Below are positions 35,018 to 43,813 of a stretch of DNA of 64,000 bases, piece by piece. This stretch comes from Rhodoligotrophos appendicifer. GTDB lineage: Bacteria; Pseudomonadota; Alphaproteobacteria; Rhizobiales; Im1. A program made the position numbers and the translations under genes. How positions within the stretch are numbered: position 1 is the stretch's first letter; each line of letters opens with the position of its first letter. The stretch is taken from assembly GCF_007474605.1 (NCBI RefSeq), contig NZ_VHKL01000004.1, positions 310,001 through 374,000 on the forward strand. The letters are read 5' to 3'. The notes below the pieces were generated by a model. That model was not told the origin of the DNA. It saw only the letters and a list, made by a program, of their open reading frames with translations, and made no database searches.

Positions 35018-35809
35018 CTAGTCCTTCTTGATCCAGCGATTTTTTATTTCATCCAGCTTTCCCGTGGATTCGAGATTGCTGATCACGATGTTCACGAAGT
35101 CGCGGAAAAAATATTCCTTGGCGGGAACCGCATAGGCGAAGGGGACGAAATTCACCAGCAGGTCGGGCAGCGGTTTCACCTTGATATTTGGATTGTTCGA
35201 GATGAACTGAGCATTGCCCGCAAAGCCGCCAAATGCCGCATTGGCTCGGCCCGAAGCAACTTCGAGAATATGCGCTGCGACCTGATCGGTCACCAGGCTC
35301 TTGACCTCGGCATTCTTGAACTTTTCTTTGGCCAGCTTCTCATCGGCCGATCCCGACAACACCGTGATGATGTTCCCGGCCTTATCGATCTCCTCATAGC
35401 TGGCAATTGCTGAGTCCTCCGGCACGAACAGGGTCGAGCCGTCGCCCCCGATGGGCCGGGTGAAGGAGACATTGCTCGCGCGGCCGGTCGACGTCCACAA
35501 GGCAGCAGCGCCAAGGTCGCATTTATCGCTCTTCAGATTCTGAATGATGGTCGACCATGCGGAATCGACCCATTCGACTTTCACCTCGAGGCCTTTGGTA
35601 ATCTCCGCGACAATATCAACGTTCAGCCCCGTCCACGAGTTGTCGACAGGATTGAGAATGTTCCACGGGGTGTAGTTGATCGTACAGACCCGGAGCGTTC
35701 CACGCTCCTTGACGCGCTCGAGCAGATCGTCGTCAGCGCGGGCGGCAGAGGCAAACACCAGACTTGCAACAAGGGCGGCGAAAAGAAGCTTGAGGCTCGA
35801 CATTGACAA
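35018..35809 (-). CDS. Periplasmic amino-acid-type substrate-binding protein
   Basis: The protein has 263 residues, starts with a Sec signal peptide (LKLLFAALVASLVFASAARA) and has the SBP family 3 sequence LRVCTINYTPWNIL, GLNVDIVAEI and AALWTSTGRASNVSFTRPI. The mature lobe sequence ends with IKNRWIKKD. It captures the ligand and delivers it to the two permeases encoded downstream. Upstream (35810-35947) contains a TATCGATA palindrome shared with the GntR gene promoter. Ligand is unknown. Confidence 0.92.
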   Translation of the reverse strand: MSMSSLKLLFAALVASLVFASAARADDDLLERVKERGTLRVCTINYTPWNILNPVDNSWTGLNVDIVAEITKGLEVKVEWVDSAWSTIIQNLKSDKCDLGAAALWTSTGRASNVSFTRPIGGDGSTLFVPEDSAIASYEEIDKAGNIITVLSGSADEKLAKEKFKNAEVKSLVTDQVAAHILEVASGRANAAFGGFAGNAQFISNNPNIKVKPLPDLLVNFVPFAYAVPAKEYFFRDFVNIVISNLESTGKLDEIKNRWIKKD

Positions 35810-35916
35810 CTCCCTCTTCGGTCATGACGCCCTGCGCGGGGCGGTCAGGTTCCCTGCCGGCCTGTGGCTTCGGCCTGGGAGGTGTGAAGCTTCACATGGT
35901 CGAGAAACATATGCAA

Positions 35917-35924
35917 TATCGATA
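35917..35924. promoter_or_regulatory. TATCGATA palindrome upstream of the ABC importer
   Basis: A perfect 8-base palindrome TATCGATA sits about 110 bases upstream of the binding-protein gene and just past the 3' end of the GntR gene. The same core occurs at 36707-36714 in front of the GntR gene, so both may bind that regulator. Confidence 0.4.
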
Positions 35925-35947
35925 ATTATGCTCGCTGTGCCTCAATT

Positions 35948-36706
35948 TTAGTCACTTGTTCTGTGTGAATGCAACTTCAGCCCTGCATCACCGTCTTCTA
36001 CCAGAATCTCCAAATTGGGGTTCTTGTTGAGCCCATCCTTCACCTGGTCGACATTGACCTTCACATGTCGCCGCATGATCGGAATGGCGGCGTCTAGATC
36101 CCGATCGAGTGCAACCCGCATCAGGTCCTGGTGCATGAAGCGCAATTCGTCGGTGCTGATTTCGGTCATCAGGAACACGGAGCGATAGCGGATCAAATTC
36201 TGGTGCAGCATTTCCACGCCGCGGATCAGTTTTGAATTACCGCAGGCTGAAACGAGGACCCGGTGAAAACCGCGATGGCGCTCCTCCCACTCAAGTCGCG
36301 CCTCGTTGGTCTTGCCTGCCGGATAGGTGGCGATGGATTTCGACAGACGGTGGAAGGCAGCGACCACCTCGCTCTCCCAGGTGTCATCGCCACGCTCAAG
36401 CGACCGTCGAAACGCCTCAGCCTCGATGATCTGACGCATCTCGGTGATCTCGATCAGCTCCCGCAGCGACAAGGGCGCGACCCGGAAGCCTTTATTTTGC
36501 TCAACCGAAACCAGCCCCTCAGGAACCAGCTTCGACAGCGCCTCCCGCAGCGGCGTGGCGCCGATCTCGTATCGCGCTGCAAGGTCCCGGATCTTGAGGC
36601 GGGAATTTGGGGGCAGTTCGCCGGACCGAATGTCGTCGAGAAGCCTCTGATGGGCGATCGACTCCAGAGTTTCCGCCGCCTTGGCTCGCGTCATCCGCTT
36701 TCTCAT
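35948..36706 (-). CDS. GntR-family transcriptional regulator (FCD type)
   Basis: The 252-residue protein has an N-terminal winged helix (LLDDIRSGELPPNSRLKIRDLAARYEIGATPLREALSKL) and a C-terminal all-helical FCD ligand domain (EMRQIIEAEAFRRSLERGD...RHRGFHRVLVSACGN, with metal-ligand-type Asp/His). FCD regulators sense organic acids or amino acids and repress neighbouring catabolic operons. It is divergent from the hydantoinase pair, with ATCG-rich palindromes in between, and upstream of the ABC importer. I choose the ATG at 36706; 36694 is possible. Confidence 0.9.
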   Translation of the reverse strand: MRKRMTRAKAAETLESIAHQRLLDDIRSGELPPNSRLKIRDLAARYEIGATPLREALSKLVPEGLVSVEQNKGFRVAPLSLRELIEITEMRQIIEAEAFRRSLERGDDTWESEVVAAFHRLSKSIATYPAGKTNEARLEWEERHRGFHRVLVSACGNSKLIRGVEMLHQNLIRYRSVFLMTEISTDELRFMHQDLMRVALDRDLDAAIPIMRRHVKVNVDQVKDGLNKNPNLEILVEDGDAGLKLHSHRTSD

Positions 36707-36763
36707 TATCGATAAAGGTGGGAAATATCGTTCTTGACACCTAAAAACGATTATCCAACGATA
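36706..36763. promoter_or_regulatory. GntR/hydantoinase intergenic operator cluster
   Basis: The region holds the palindrome TTATCGATAA (36706-36715) next to the GntR start codon. Facing elements TATCGTT (36726-36732) and AACGATA (36757-36763) follow, with a further AACGAT at 36746. A TTGACA -35-like hexamer lies at 36734-36739, inside the inverted repeat. Binding by the GntR protein would block both directions. Confidence 0.5.
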
Positions 36764-36811
36764 GTGCCTAAGACTACCAGATTTTTGTTCGCCCCCTCGA
36801 GGCAAGTCCGC

Positions 36812-38911
36812 ATGTATTATCTTGGCGTCGATACCGGCGGCACATTCACCGATTTCGTTCTTTTCGACCACTCAACCGCATCCATTTCGACTTTCAAGAT
36901 CCGGTCGACACCGCATGATCCCGGAGAAGCGGTTGAACGGGGCCTCGAGCGCCTGAAGGATGAGTATGGCGTCACCGGCGAGAACCTGGCGCGTCTGATC
37001 TTCGGAACTACGGTCGCCACCAATGCCGTGCTCGAAGGACGCGGTGCGAAGACTGCGCTGGTCGCCACCCAGGGCACGCGCGACGTCCTCGAAATCCAGC
37101 GCCAATGGCGGCATCGGCTCTTCGATCTCTATCTCACGAAACCGGCGCCCCTGGCGGCCCGTCGCCATCGGGTGGAAATCGCAGAGCGAGTCACGGCCTC
37201 CGGCGACATCCATGTCGCACTGACCGATGACGCCATCGATGGGCTGGTTGATCGCTTGAGCGCCATGGCGGTGGAATCGGTGGCCGTCTCCCTGCTGTTC
37301 TCCTTCCTCCGGCCTGACCACGAACGCCGCATCGCAAAAGCGATCTCCACGCGCCTGCCCCATCTTCACGTCTCGATCTCCTCGGAGATCAGCCCTGAGT
37401 TCCGAGAGTATGAGCGCTCCGCCACGACGGTGATGAACGCCTATACAATGCCGAAGATCCATGCGCTCGCGATGCGCCTGGAGCAGGCTTTGGAGCGGTT
37501 CGGCTTCAGGGGCCAATTCGCCATCGTGCAATCCAATGGCGGCGTCATGTCCCTGGCGAAGGCGCGCAGTCATCCGGTGAACACCTTGCTGTCCGGGCCC
37601 GCCGCCGGGGTGGTCGCCGCCGCAGCCTTAGGTCGGTTGGGAGGCGTCGACACCGTCCTTGGCTTCGACGTGGGCGGCACCAGCACGGATATCGCCCTGG
37701 TCGAAGACGGCGAAGTTCGGCTCAGCGCCGAGGGCGGAATCGGTGGCTATCCCGTCAAAGTCCCCCAGGTCCGCGTGCATACGATCGGGGCTGGGGGCGG
37801 CAGCATCGCCCGCCCCGAACTCGGCCTGCTGAAGGTCGGACCCCAGAGCGCGGGGGCCATGCCCGGTCCTGTGGCCTATGGCAATGGCGGCACGGAGCCG
37901 ACCGGCACGGATGCTGCCGTCGCCTTGGGCTACATCGATCCCGCCTATTTTCTGGGCGGTGAGATGGCGCTCGACCGCGAGGCGGCGCGGCACGCGATCG
38001 CGGAGAAGGTTGCAGGCCCGCTCAAGCTTGGCATCGATGCTGCCGCCCTGGCCATCATCAAGGTCCAAGTCGCCAACATCGTGTCAGGCATCCGCAAGGT
38101 TTCGGTGGATGTCGGGAAAGATCCACGGGGGTTCGCCCTGATGCCGTTTGGCGGTGCAGGCGGCATCTATGCCGGTGCCGTCGCCGTGGAGGCCGGTATG
38201 AGCCAGATCATCTTGCCACCCCATGCCAGCGTGCTCTCGGCGCTCGGCATGCTGCTCACCGATATTCGCCATGACCGGGTGAAGACCCGCCTGATGGCCT
38301 TGGCCGAGACCGAACCGGCAACCCTCGCCTCAATCTTCGACGGTCTCAAGATCGATGCCGCTGGCGACCTCGAGCGGGATCAGATCGATGAGAGCCGCGT
38401 GGCTTACGAGTTCTCCTGCGACATGCGCTATGAGGGCCAAGCCTATGAGATCAACGTTCGCCTGCCGGTCGAGGGTGCGCAGCCCCGCATAGAGATGCCG
38501 AGCCTGCGGCAATCCTTCGATCATGAGCATGAGCGCCTCTACGGCCAGTGCTCACCTTCCGAACCGGTGGAGATCGTCAACCTGCGCCTGGGTGCCATCG
38601 GACGGGTCGAGAAGGCCAGTCTGCCTCGATTGCCTGCCTCCGATGGCCGGGCTCCTGCGCCGCGCACGAGCCGGTCCATGTTGTTCGACGAGGTCACCGG
38701 CTGGATCGACTGTCCGGTTTACGACCGTGATGGCCTGGCTCCGGGGATGCGTCTCGTCGGGCCCGCCGTGATCGAGGATCGCGGTGCCTCCATCCCCTTG
38801 CTCCCGGATCATGAGGCGACCGTCGATGACTGGGGAATCATCTTCATCGACACGAAGGCGACACAGCGCAAAAAAGTCTCCGCCAGCGATCTTGTGAAGG
38901 CCCCGTCATGA
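36812..38911 (+). CDS. hyuA: Hydantoinase/oxoprolinase family protein, HyuA-type subunit
   Basis: The 699-residue protein has the N-terminal actin-like ATP-binding motif YYLGVDTGGTFTDFVLFD, the LIFGTTVATNAVLEG loop, the second phosphate motif TVLGFDVGGTSTDIALVEDG and GAGGGSIARPE. Family members hydrolyse 5-oxoproline, N-methylhydantoin or carboxylate acetone-type compounds in an ATP-dependent way with a HyuB partner. The start at MYYLGVD is the natural N terminus. It overlaps hyuB by ATGA. The nearby GntR and amino-acid-type importer favour a cyclic amide as substrate. Confidence 0.92.
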   Translation: MYYLGVDTGGTFTDFVLFDHSTASISTFKIRSTPHDPGEAVERGLERLKDEYGVTGENLARLIFGTTVATNAVLEGRGAKTALVATQGTRDVLEIQRQWRHRLFDLYLTKPAPLAARRHRVEIAERVTASGDIHVALTDDAIDGLVDRLSAMAVESVAVSLLFSFLRPDHERRIAKAISTRLPHLHVSISSEISPEFREYERSATTVMNAYTMPKIHALAMRLEQALERFGFRGQFAIVQSNGGVMSLAKARSHPVNTLLSGPAAGVVAAAALGRLGGVDTVLGFDVGGTSTDIALVEDGEVRLSAEGGIGGYPVKVPQVRVHTIGAGGGSIARPELGLLKVGPQSAGAMPGPVAYGNGGTEPTGTDAAVALGYIDPAYFLGGEMALDREAARHAIAEKVAGPLKLGIDAAALAIIKVQVANIVSGIRKVSVDVGKDPRGFALMPFGGAGGIYAGAVAVEAGMSQIILPPHASVLSALGMLLTDIRHDRVKTRLMALAETEPATLASIFDGLKIDAAGDLERDQIDESRVAYEFSCDMRYEGQAYEINVRLPVEGAQPRIEMPSLRQSFDHEHERLYGQCSPSEPVEIVNLRLGAIGRVEKASLPRLPASDGRAPAPRTSRSMLFDEVTGWIDCPVYDRDGLAPGMRLVGPAVIEDRGASIPLLPDHEATVDDWGIIFIDTKATQRKKVSASDLVKAPS

Positions 38912-40584
38912 ACAACATCGATCCCGTCACTCTGGAGGTCGTCGGAAACTATCTCGTATCGACGGTTCGCGAAATGGGCGCAACCTTGATGCGTACCGCC
39001 TATTCGGTCATTCTACGCGAACAGATGGACTGCACCACTGCCCTGTTCGATCCGCAGGGCCAGTTGATCGCACAAGCCGATCACGTGCCTTCGCATCAGG
39101 GGACCCTTGCCTATGCCGCGCGCTACGTGGCTGCGGACTTCGAGCTCGATCCCGGCGATGTCGTTGTGCTGAACCACCCCTATCGTGGCGGCACCCACCA
39201 TCCCGACATCATGATCTTCCGGCCGGTGTTTCACGACGGGCGTTGCGTGGCCATCGCGGCAGCCTTGGGACACCATATCGATGTGGGCGGGCGATCGCCT
39301 GGCAGCGTTGCCACAGATGCTCGCGACGTCTTCGAGGAGGGACTGATCATCCCGCCTCTGAAGCTCTACAAGCGCGGCGTGCTGGTGCAGGAGGTGCTTG
39401 ACATCATCGCTGCGAACATTCGCGTGCCGCGCGAGACATTGGGTGACATCCGCGCCGAGATCGCAGCAACGACGGTTGGCGAGCGGCGCTACATCGAGCT
39501 CTGCGAACGGTACGGAGCCGACCGGCTGTCCGAAATCGTGCACGGTCTTCTCGATCACTCCGAGGCGATGGTCCGTCGCGATCTCGCAGCCTATCCGGAC
39601 GGTCAGTACAGCGCCACCGGCTATATGGACAGCGACGGCATCTCCGAGGAGCCGGTGACGATTGCCGTTACGGTCACTCTCGATCGAGGTGCGGTGACGA
39701 TCGATTTCGCCGGATCCAGCCCGCAGTTGAAGGGGCCGTTCAATGCCTCGATCTCCTCGGTCGAGGCGGCCTGCTTCTGTGCCGTCCGCTATATGGTGAA
39801 CCCGGCGATCCTCCAGAATGCGGGCTGCTACCGACCGATCAAACTCCTGTTGCCGCCGCGCTCCGTTGTCAACCCTGAGTCTCCGGCACCCTTGAGCGGT
39901 CGCTTCCATACGCTGGAACGCATCGCCGGAACGATCGTCCAGGCCTTCAACGGCGCCCGGGGCGCCGAAGCGGTCGGCAACGGCCACAATCATCTGACGA
40001 GTTTCTCCACGTCGGGCCGGATGCCGGAAGGTGACCATGCACGATCCGGAGAAACCTTCGTGCTCTTCGAGTATCACGGCGGCGGCTGGGGCGGCACGTC
40101 CCGCAGCGACGGGCTGGATGCCACATTCGGACTGATGGCCAACTCGTTCGACAATCCGATCGAGGCGATCGAATTGCGTTATCCCCTGATGATTGAACGT
40201 TACGAATTCATCCCCGACAGCGGCGGAGGCGGCGCACATCGGGGGGGAATGGGCATTCGCAAGGACATCCGCTACCTGCAAGGCAGCGGCTACTTCACCA
40301 ATCGCTCCGATGGGCAGAAATTTCCCCCGCAAGGCGTGTTGGGCGGCGGGCCAGGCCGCCCGTCGGCACATGCCCTGGTGCGCGCCAACGGCACGGTCGA
40401 GACGCTCCCTTCGAAGATCACGAATGTGACCATCTCGGCGGGGGATCTCATGGTGCTCGAGACCGCTGGCGGCGGCGGTTATGGCGATCCGCGGGCCCGG
40501 GACCGGCAACTGGTCCAGGATGATCTCCTGGACGGCAAGATCAGCGCCCACGCCGCCCGATCCCTTTACGGCCTGGAGGATTAG
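38908..40584 (+). CDS. hyuB: Hydantoinase/oxoprolinase family protein, HyuB-type subunit
   Basis: The 558-residue protein matches the HyuB domain throughout: VTLEVVGNYLVSTVREMGATLMRTAYS near the start, FDPQGQLIAQADHVPSHQGTL, GDVVVLNHPYRGGTHHPDI, and the glycine-rich C-terminal GGGWGGTSRSDG, SGGGGAHRGGMG and TAGGGGYGDPRAR. It forms the hydrolytic complex with HyuA and is translationally coupled to it. It lies before a 160-base gap with a TGCCA-TTG-TGGCA palindrome. Substrate specificity is undetermined. Confidence 0.92.
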   Translation: MNNIDPVTLEVVGNYLVSTVREMGATLMRTAYSVILREQMDCTTALFDPQGQLIAQADHVPSHQGTLAYAARYVAADFELDPGDVVVLNHPYRGGTHHPDIMIFRPVFHDGRCVAIAAALGHHIDVGGRSPGSVATDARDVFEEGLIIPPLKLYKRGVLVQEVLDIIAANIRVPRETLGDIRAEIAATTVGERRYIELCERYGADRLSEIVHGLLDHSEAMVRRDLAAYPDGQYSATGYMDSDGISEEPVTIAVTVTLDRGAVTIDFAGSSPQLKGPFNASISSVEAACFCAVRYMVNPAILQNAGCYRPIKLLLPPRSVVNPESPAPLSGRFHTLERIAGTIVQAFNGARGAEAVGNGHNHLTSFSTSGRMPEGDHARSGETFVLFEYHGGGWGGTSRSDGLDATFGLMANSFDNPIEAIELRYPLMIERYEFIPDSGGGGAHRGGMGIRKDIRYLQGSGYFTNRSDGQKFPPQGVLGGGPGRPSAHALVRANGTVETLPSKITNVTISAGDLMVLETAGGGGYGDPRARDRQLVQDDLLDGKISAHAARSLYGLED

Positions 40585-40676
40585 GCCGTCCGGCAACCGC
40601 CCTTTTCGGCATCGCCGCCGAGGCCTCGCATCAGGTGATGGGCCGGCGTTGACTCTCTTTCGATTGCTCAACAGTC

Positions 40677-40689
40677 TGCCATTGTGGCA
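40677..40689. promoter_or_regulatory. Candidate operator upstream of crotonase/monooxygenase genes
   Basis: TGCCA-TTG-TGGCA, a perfect 5-base inverted repeat, follows a TTGACT hexamer at about 40649 and lies 57 bases upstream of the short ORF that precedes the enoyl-CoA hydratase. It may be a regulator site for that unit; the regulator is not known. Confidence 0.3.
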
Positions 40690-40745
40690 AGTGTCGACGA
40701 TGCCGAGCGGTGGCGCCCGAGCCTGCGAAGAGGAGAGAACTGCAG

Positions 40746-40880
40746 TTGGAACTGATCGACCAGGGGTTATCCTATATGTCGGAGGTCAACGCCTTCGCAT
40801 CGAGCATGCCGGCATGGCTTCAGGCCATCGACAGCCAAGCGGTTGGTGGCGGATCGATCGGGGGACTGCAGCGTGATTGA
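40746..40880 (+). CDS. Candidate short ORF (44 aa) coupled to the enoyl-CoA hydratase
   Basis: A TTG preceded by AGAGGAGAGAACTGCAG opens a 44-codon frame whose product begins MELIDQGLSYMSEVNAF and ends GGLQRD. Its stop lies inside the first codons of the downstream crotonase (GTGATTGA), so translation could be coupled. I recognise no family. The strong ribosome site and overlap support translation, but its length and lack of a known homologue make it uncertain; it could be a leader peptide. Confidence 0.35.
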   Translation: MELIDQGLSYMSEVNAFASSMPAWLQAIDSQAVGGGSIGGLQRD

Positions 40881-41565
40881 GTTCGCTATTGCCGACCAGA
40901 TCGGCCGCATCGTGATCCATCGGCCGGAGGCTGCAAACGCTTTCACCGGAGCCATGGTGGACCGCCTGGCGGCTGCGATCACCGAGGCAGCCGGTTCCTG
41001 CCAGATCCTCCTGATCACGGGCCAAGGCGCGGATTTCACGCTCGGCCGTGACCGGGCGGAGCCGAAGACCGGCAGTCCGTTCGACGCCTTCTCGAAGATC
41101 GATGGCGTCAACCGCGCCCTTGCCGCCTTTCCGGGCATTTCCATCGCCGCCATTCAGGGCCGTGCCTTCGGTCTCGGCGTGGGCCTGACGATGCGCTGCG
41201 ACCTTGCCGTCGCCGATGCCAATGCGCGCTTCTGCCTCGACGAGGTGAAGCTGGGTTTTCCCCCCATGTTCATCATGGAGGAAATCTTGCAGCACTTCAC
41301 GCCCAAACGGGCGGCTGACGTCGTGTTGCTGAGCCGCGAATTCGGAGCCGACGAGGCCCTCGAGGTAGGGCTGCTCTCGCGCTGCGCCCCGGCGGGTCAG
41401 CTCGCCGCCACAGTCGAGGACATGATCGCCGAGCTGCGCCTGCGCGATGCCGGGGTGCTCCGCGCCTGCAAGTCATACATGCGGACTGTCCGAGACTTGC
41501 CGGCGGATGCACGCGCCTCCTACGCTCTGGTTGCGCAGACGCGTTTCGCCCAGGCCAATCACTGA
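40873..41565 (+). CDS. Enoyl-CoA hydratase/isomerase family protein
   Basis: This crotonase-fold protein of about 230 residues starts at the GTG overlapping a short upstream ORF; an alternative start at 40843 is ten codons earlier. The oxyanion-hole loop GRAFGLGVGLTMRCDLAVAD and the second active-site segment FCLDEVKLGFPP are visible. The position equivalent to catalytic Glu144 of rat enoyl-CoA hydratase is Gly, while Glu164 is kept (DEVKLG), so isomerase or lyase chemistry is as likely as hydration. It precedes an FAD monooxygenase by 75 bases. Confidence 0.82.
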   Translation: MIEFAIADQIGRIVIHRPEAANAFTGAMVDRLAAAITEAAGSCQILLITGQGADFTLGRDRAEPKTGSPFDAFSKIDGVNRALAAFPGISIAAIQGRAFGLGVGLTMRCDLAVADANARFCLDEVKLGFPPMFIMEEILQHFTPKRAADVVLLSREFGADEALEVGLLSRCAPAGQLAATVEDMIAELRLRDAGVLRACKSYMRTVRDLPADARASYALVAQTRFAQANH

Positions 41566-41640
41566 TCCGGTGCGCCCCCGAAGCCCATTGAGCGGCCGGT
41601 GCACGCGGACAATCAAAAAGAACCAAAGTCGAGGATCGGA

Positions 41641-42825
41641 ATGCAAAACATTCGACGTGTCTTGGTGGTCGGTGGCGGGGTCGGCGGTCTGACTGCAGCC
41701 ACAGCCCTCGCGCAGCGAGGTGTCGAGGTCATTCTGATCGAGCAGCGTCCGGCCTTCAACGTTCCCGGGATCGGTCTCGGCCAGCCGGCCAACGCGTTGC
41801 GCGTCTATGATGCACTGGGACTGCTGGATCAGGTGCTCGCGGCGGGGTTCACCTATGACCATATGTATATCTTCGATCCGAACAGGAGCTTGATCGTCGA
41901 CCACAAATTTCTCCTCGGCGACCACCGCATTCCTGCAAACTGCGCCCTGTCCCGGTCAGATCTGCACGACATCCTGCTGGGCGCGGCCGAGCGTGCCGGG
42001 GTCGAGGTCCGGCTCGGCGTGTCGACGAAGGCGCTCCATGACGAGGGAGATCGCGTCACTGTAGACTTCTCCAACGGCGAGAGTGACACATTCGATCTCG
42101 TCGTCGCCTTCGACGGGATACGGTCGACGACGCGCCAATATCTGGTCGGCACGGCCTTTGTTCCGCGTCCCTCCGGATATAGCGCCTGGCGCGTGCAGGT
42201 GCCGCGGCCGGACTATGTGCGGGGCATGGAGTTCTTGCAGGGCGTCGGCAGCAAGACCGGGGCGATGCCGCTCAATCGTCATCTCATGTATCTCTTCCAC
42301 ATTCGGCCGGAGGATCCGGAGGCTTATTTTCCGCGTGAGCAGCTTGTAGATCTGTTCAGGGAACGTTTGGCTCAGTATGGCAGCTATGTCGCCGAGATCA
42401 GCGCCTCGCTGACTGGCGACTCCGACATCGTCTACAGCCCGATCGAGCCTATGTTGCTGCCCTGGCCCTGGTTTCGGGGCCGGGTGGTGATCGGCGGGGA
42501 TGCGGCGCATACCTTTCCGCCGCATCTGACCCAGGGGGCGGCGATGGCCGCCGAGGACGGCTACATTCTCGCCAGAGAAGTCCTGGAGACCGACGTGCCG
42601 ATCGAGGCGCGTCTGATGCGCTACTCGGAACAGCGCTACGCCCGTTGCGCTTTCGTCTACAGCTTCTCGCGCGGATGGATGGAGGAAGAGCAGTCGGTCC
42701 GCACTCCCGAGCAGCTCGAAAAGGCGCGCGCCGAACTCGCGCAGAACGCGTCCACCCGCATCGGCGTGAGCGACCGGATCCTCAACAGCCGCATCCTCGA
42801 AGACAGGCCCGTCCCCCGGGTCTAG
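41641..42825 (+). CDS. FAD-dependent aromatic-type monooxygenase
   Basis: The 394-residue flavoprotein has the PHBH-type pattern: FAD motif VVGGGVGGLTAATAL, the DG motif VVAFDGIRSTTRQYL and the GD motif VVIGGDAAHTFPPHLTQGAAMAAEDGYIL. Homologues include 3-hydroxybenzoate 6-hydroxylase and related single-component hydroxylases using NAD(P)H. The ATG has GAGGATCGGA upstream. A hydroxylase in a CoA-thioester island is unexpected; it may act on a ring or on the acid before activation. The reading frame ends with ILEDRPVPRV. Confidence 0.87.
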   Translation: MQNIRRVLVVGGGVGGLTAATALAQRGVEVILIEQRPAFNVPGIGLGQPANALRVYDALGLLDQVLAAGFTYDHMYIFDPNRSLIVDHKFLLGDHRIPANCALSRSDLHDILLGAAERAGVEVRLGVSTKALHDEGDRVTVDFSNGESDTFDLVVAFDGIRSTTRQYLVGTAFVPRPSGYSAWRVQVPRPDYVRGMEFLQGVGSKTGAMPLNRHLMYLFHIRPEDPEAYFPREQLVDLFRERLAQYGSYVAEISASLTGDSDIVYSPIEPMLLPWPWFRGRVVIGGDAAHTFPPHLTQGAAMAAEDGYILAREVLETDVPIEARLMRYSEQRYARCAFVYSFSRGWMEEEQSVRTPEQLEKARAELAQNASTRIGVSDRILNSRILEDRPVPRV

Positions 42826-43324
42826 GGAACTTGGATTATTGGCGCTCCCTAGGGGAGTGGTATTATTCAGGCAATAGAACCCCTTAGCTCTATTTTTGGG
42901 AACAGACATGCTCGTTGAGACTCAACGACAATCTCATTCGCGTCCCAAACCTCGATAACCGTGGCACCTTAAAACTCCGATGTTCGCGTGACTATCGCTC
43001 CTCAATTCGAATTGCACGTGTAGGCACGTTTTCTGTCGAAAGAAAAAGCAAGGATGTGGACTTGGACTGGACTTCCATCCCCAATACTGCAGAGAGCGGT
43101 CAGTTGGTCGCAGAGGAACCGGACGCCAGCAGAACAGGGTTGCGATCAAATGACGTCGCACGGATTTTGCACCGCGGAACCTTCCCTGTGTTTATCCGGG
43201 TGGAGAGGGGCTTCGGGGGAATTACATGCGTTGGTCCCTCTGGCCAAACCGCCGCGACCAACGGAAGGTTCAAACGTTGCCGTTTTCACTACACGCAAGA
43301 GTTAGATGACAAGGGGGAGTGAGC
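42826..43324. other. About 500-base gap without a convincing gene
   Basis: This stretch is more AT-rich than its neighbours. It has a 135-codon plus frame starting at 42915, but its composition is non-coding in style and it matches nothing I know. An imperfect hairpin CTCCC-TAG-GGGAG lies near 42845. It must hold the promoter for the MaoC gene at 43325. I see no tRNA or RNA gene. Confidence 0.5.
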
Positions 43325-43813
43325 ATGTCCCTACTCCGAGAGATCGAACACTACGAAGTATTCTTCGAGACGCCAGAAATTGGAGATAAGTTCGTCACCG
43401 CCGGCCGAACCGTTACCGAGGCGGACATCGTGGCGTTTGCTGGCCTGTCAGGCGACTTCAACAGCCTCCACACTGATGCGGAATACGCCCAAGGGACGCT
43501 TCACAAGCAGCGGCTGGCTCATGGCATGTTGGTCTTGTCCATCATGTCTGGCCTGTGCACGCGCCTTCCAGTGATGAAATGCATGGAGCGGACCATTCTC
43601 GGCCTCGCCAATCTGGAATGCCGTTGGAAGCGCCCCACTTTCATCGGCGACACGCTCCATATAGTACTGGAAATCATCGACAAGAAGCCATCCCACAAAC
43701 CGGACAGGGGCACGATTGTCATGCGCCGCACCGCCGTAAACCAGCGCGATGAGACGGTGCTTGAAAGCGATTGGAGCTTGGTGATCCGGCGGCAGAATAA
43801 GGCGCAAACTTAG
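43325..43813 (+). CDS. MaoC-family hydratase
   Basis: The protein is 162 residues long from the ATG with GGGGGAG upstream. It has the hot-dog-fold hydratase 2 motif FAGLSGDFNSLHTDAEYAQ (catalytic Asp and His) followed by RLAHGMLVLSIMSGL. MaoC enzymes add water to trans-2-enoyl-CoA or mesaconyl-type thioesters. Its 3' end overlaps the IclR gene by four bases. It may act in the same pathway as the crotonase genes of the island. Confidence 0.88.
   Translation: MSLLREIEHYEVFFETPEIGDKFVTAGRTVTEADIVAFAGLSGDFNSLHTDAEYAQGTLHKQRLAHGMLVLSIMSGLCTRLPVMKCMERTILGLANLECRWKRPTFIGDTLHIVLEIIDKKPSHKPDRGTIVMRRTAVNQRDETVLESDWSLVIRRQNKAQT

Noticed and set aside
39013-40671. Minus-strand open frame of about 552 codons
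   Set aside because: It lies wholly opposite hyuB, which has complete family motifs; no motif is seen in the antisense product.
42915-43322. Plus-strand 135-codon frame in the gap before MaoC
   Set aside because: There is no convincing ribosome site, no family resemblance, and the composition differs from neighbouring genes; I treat it as non-coding.
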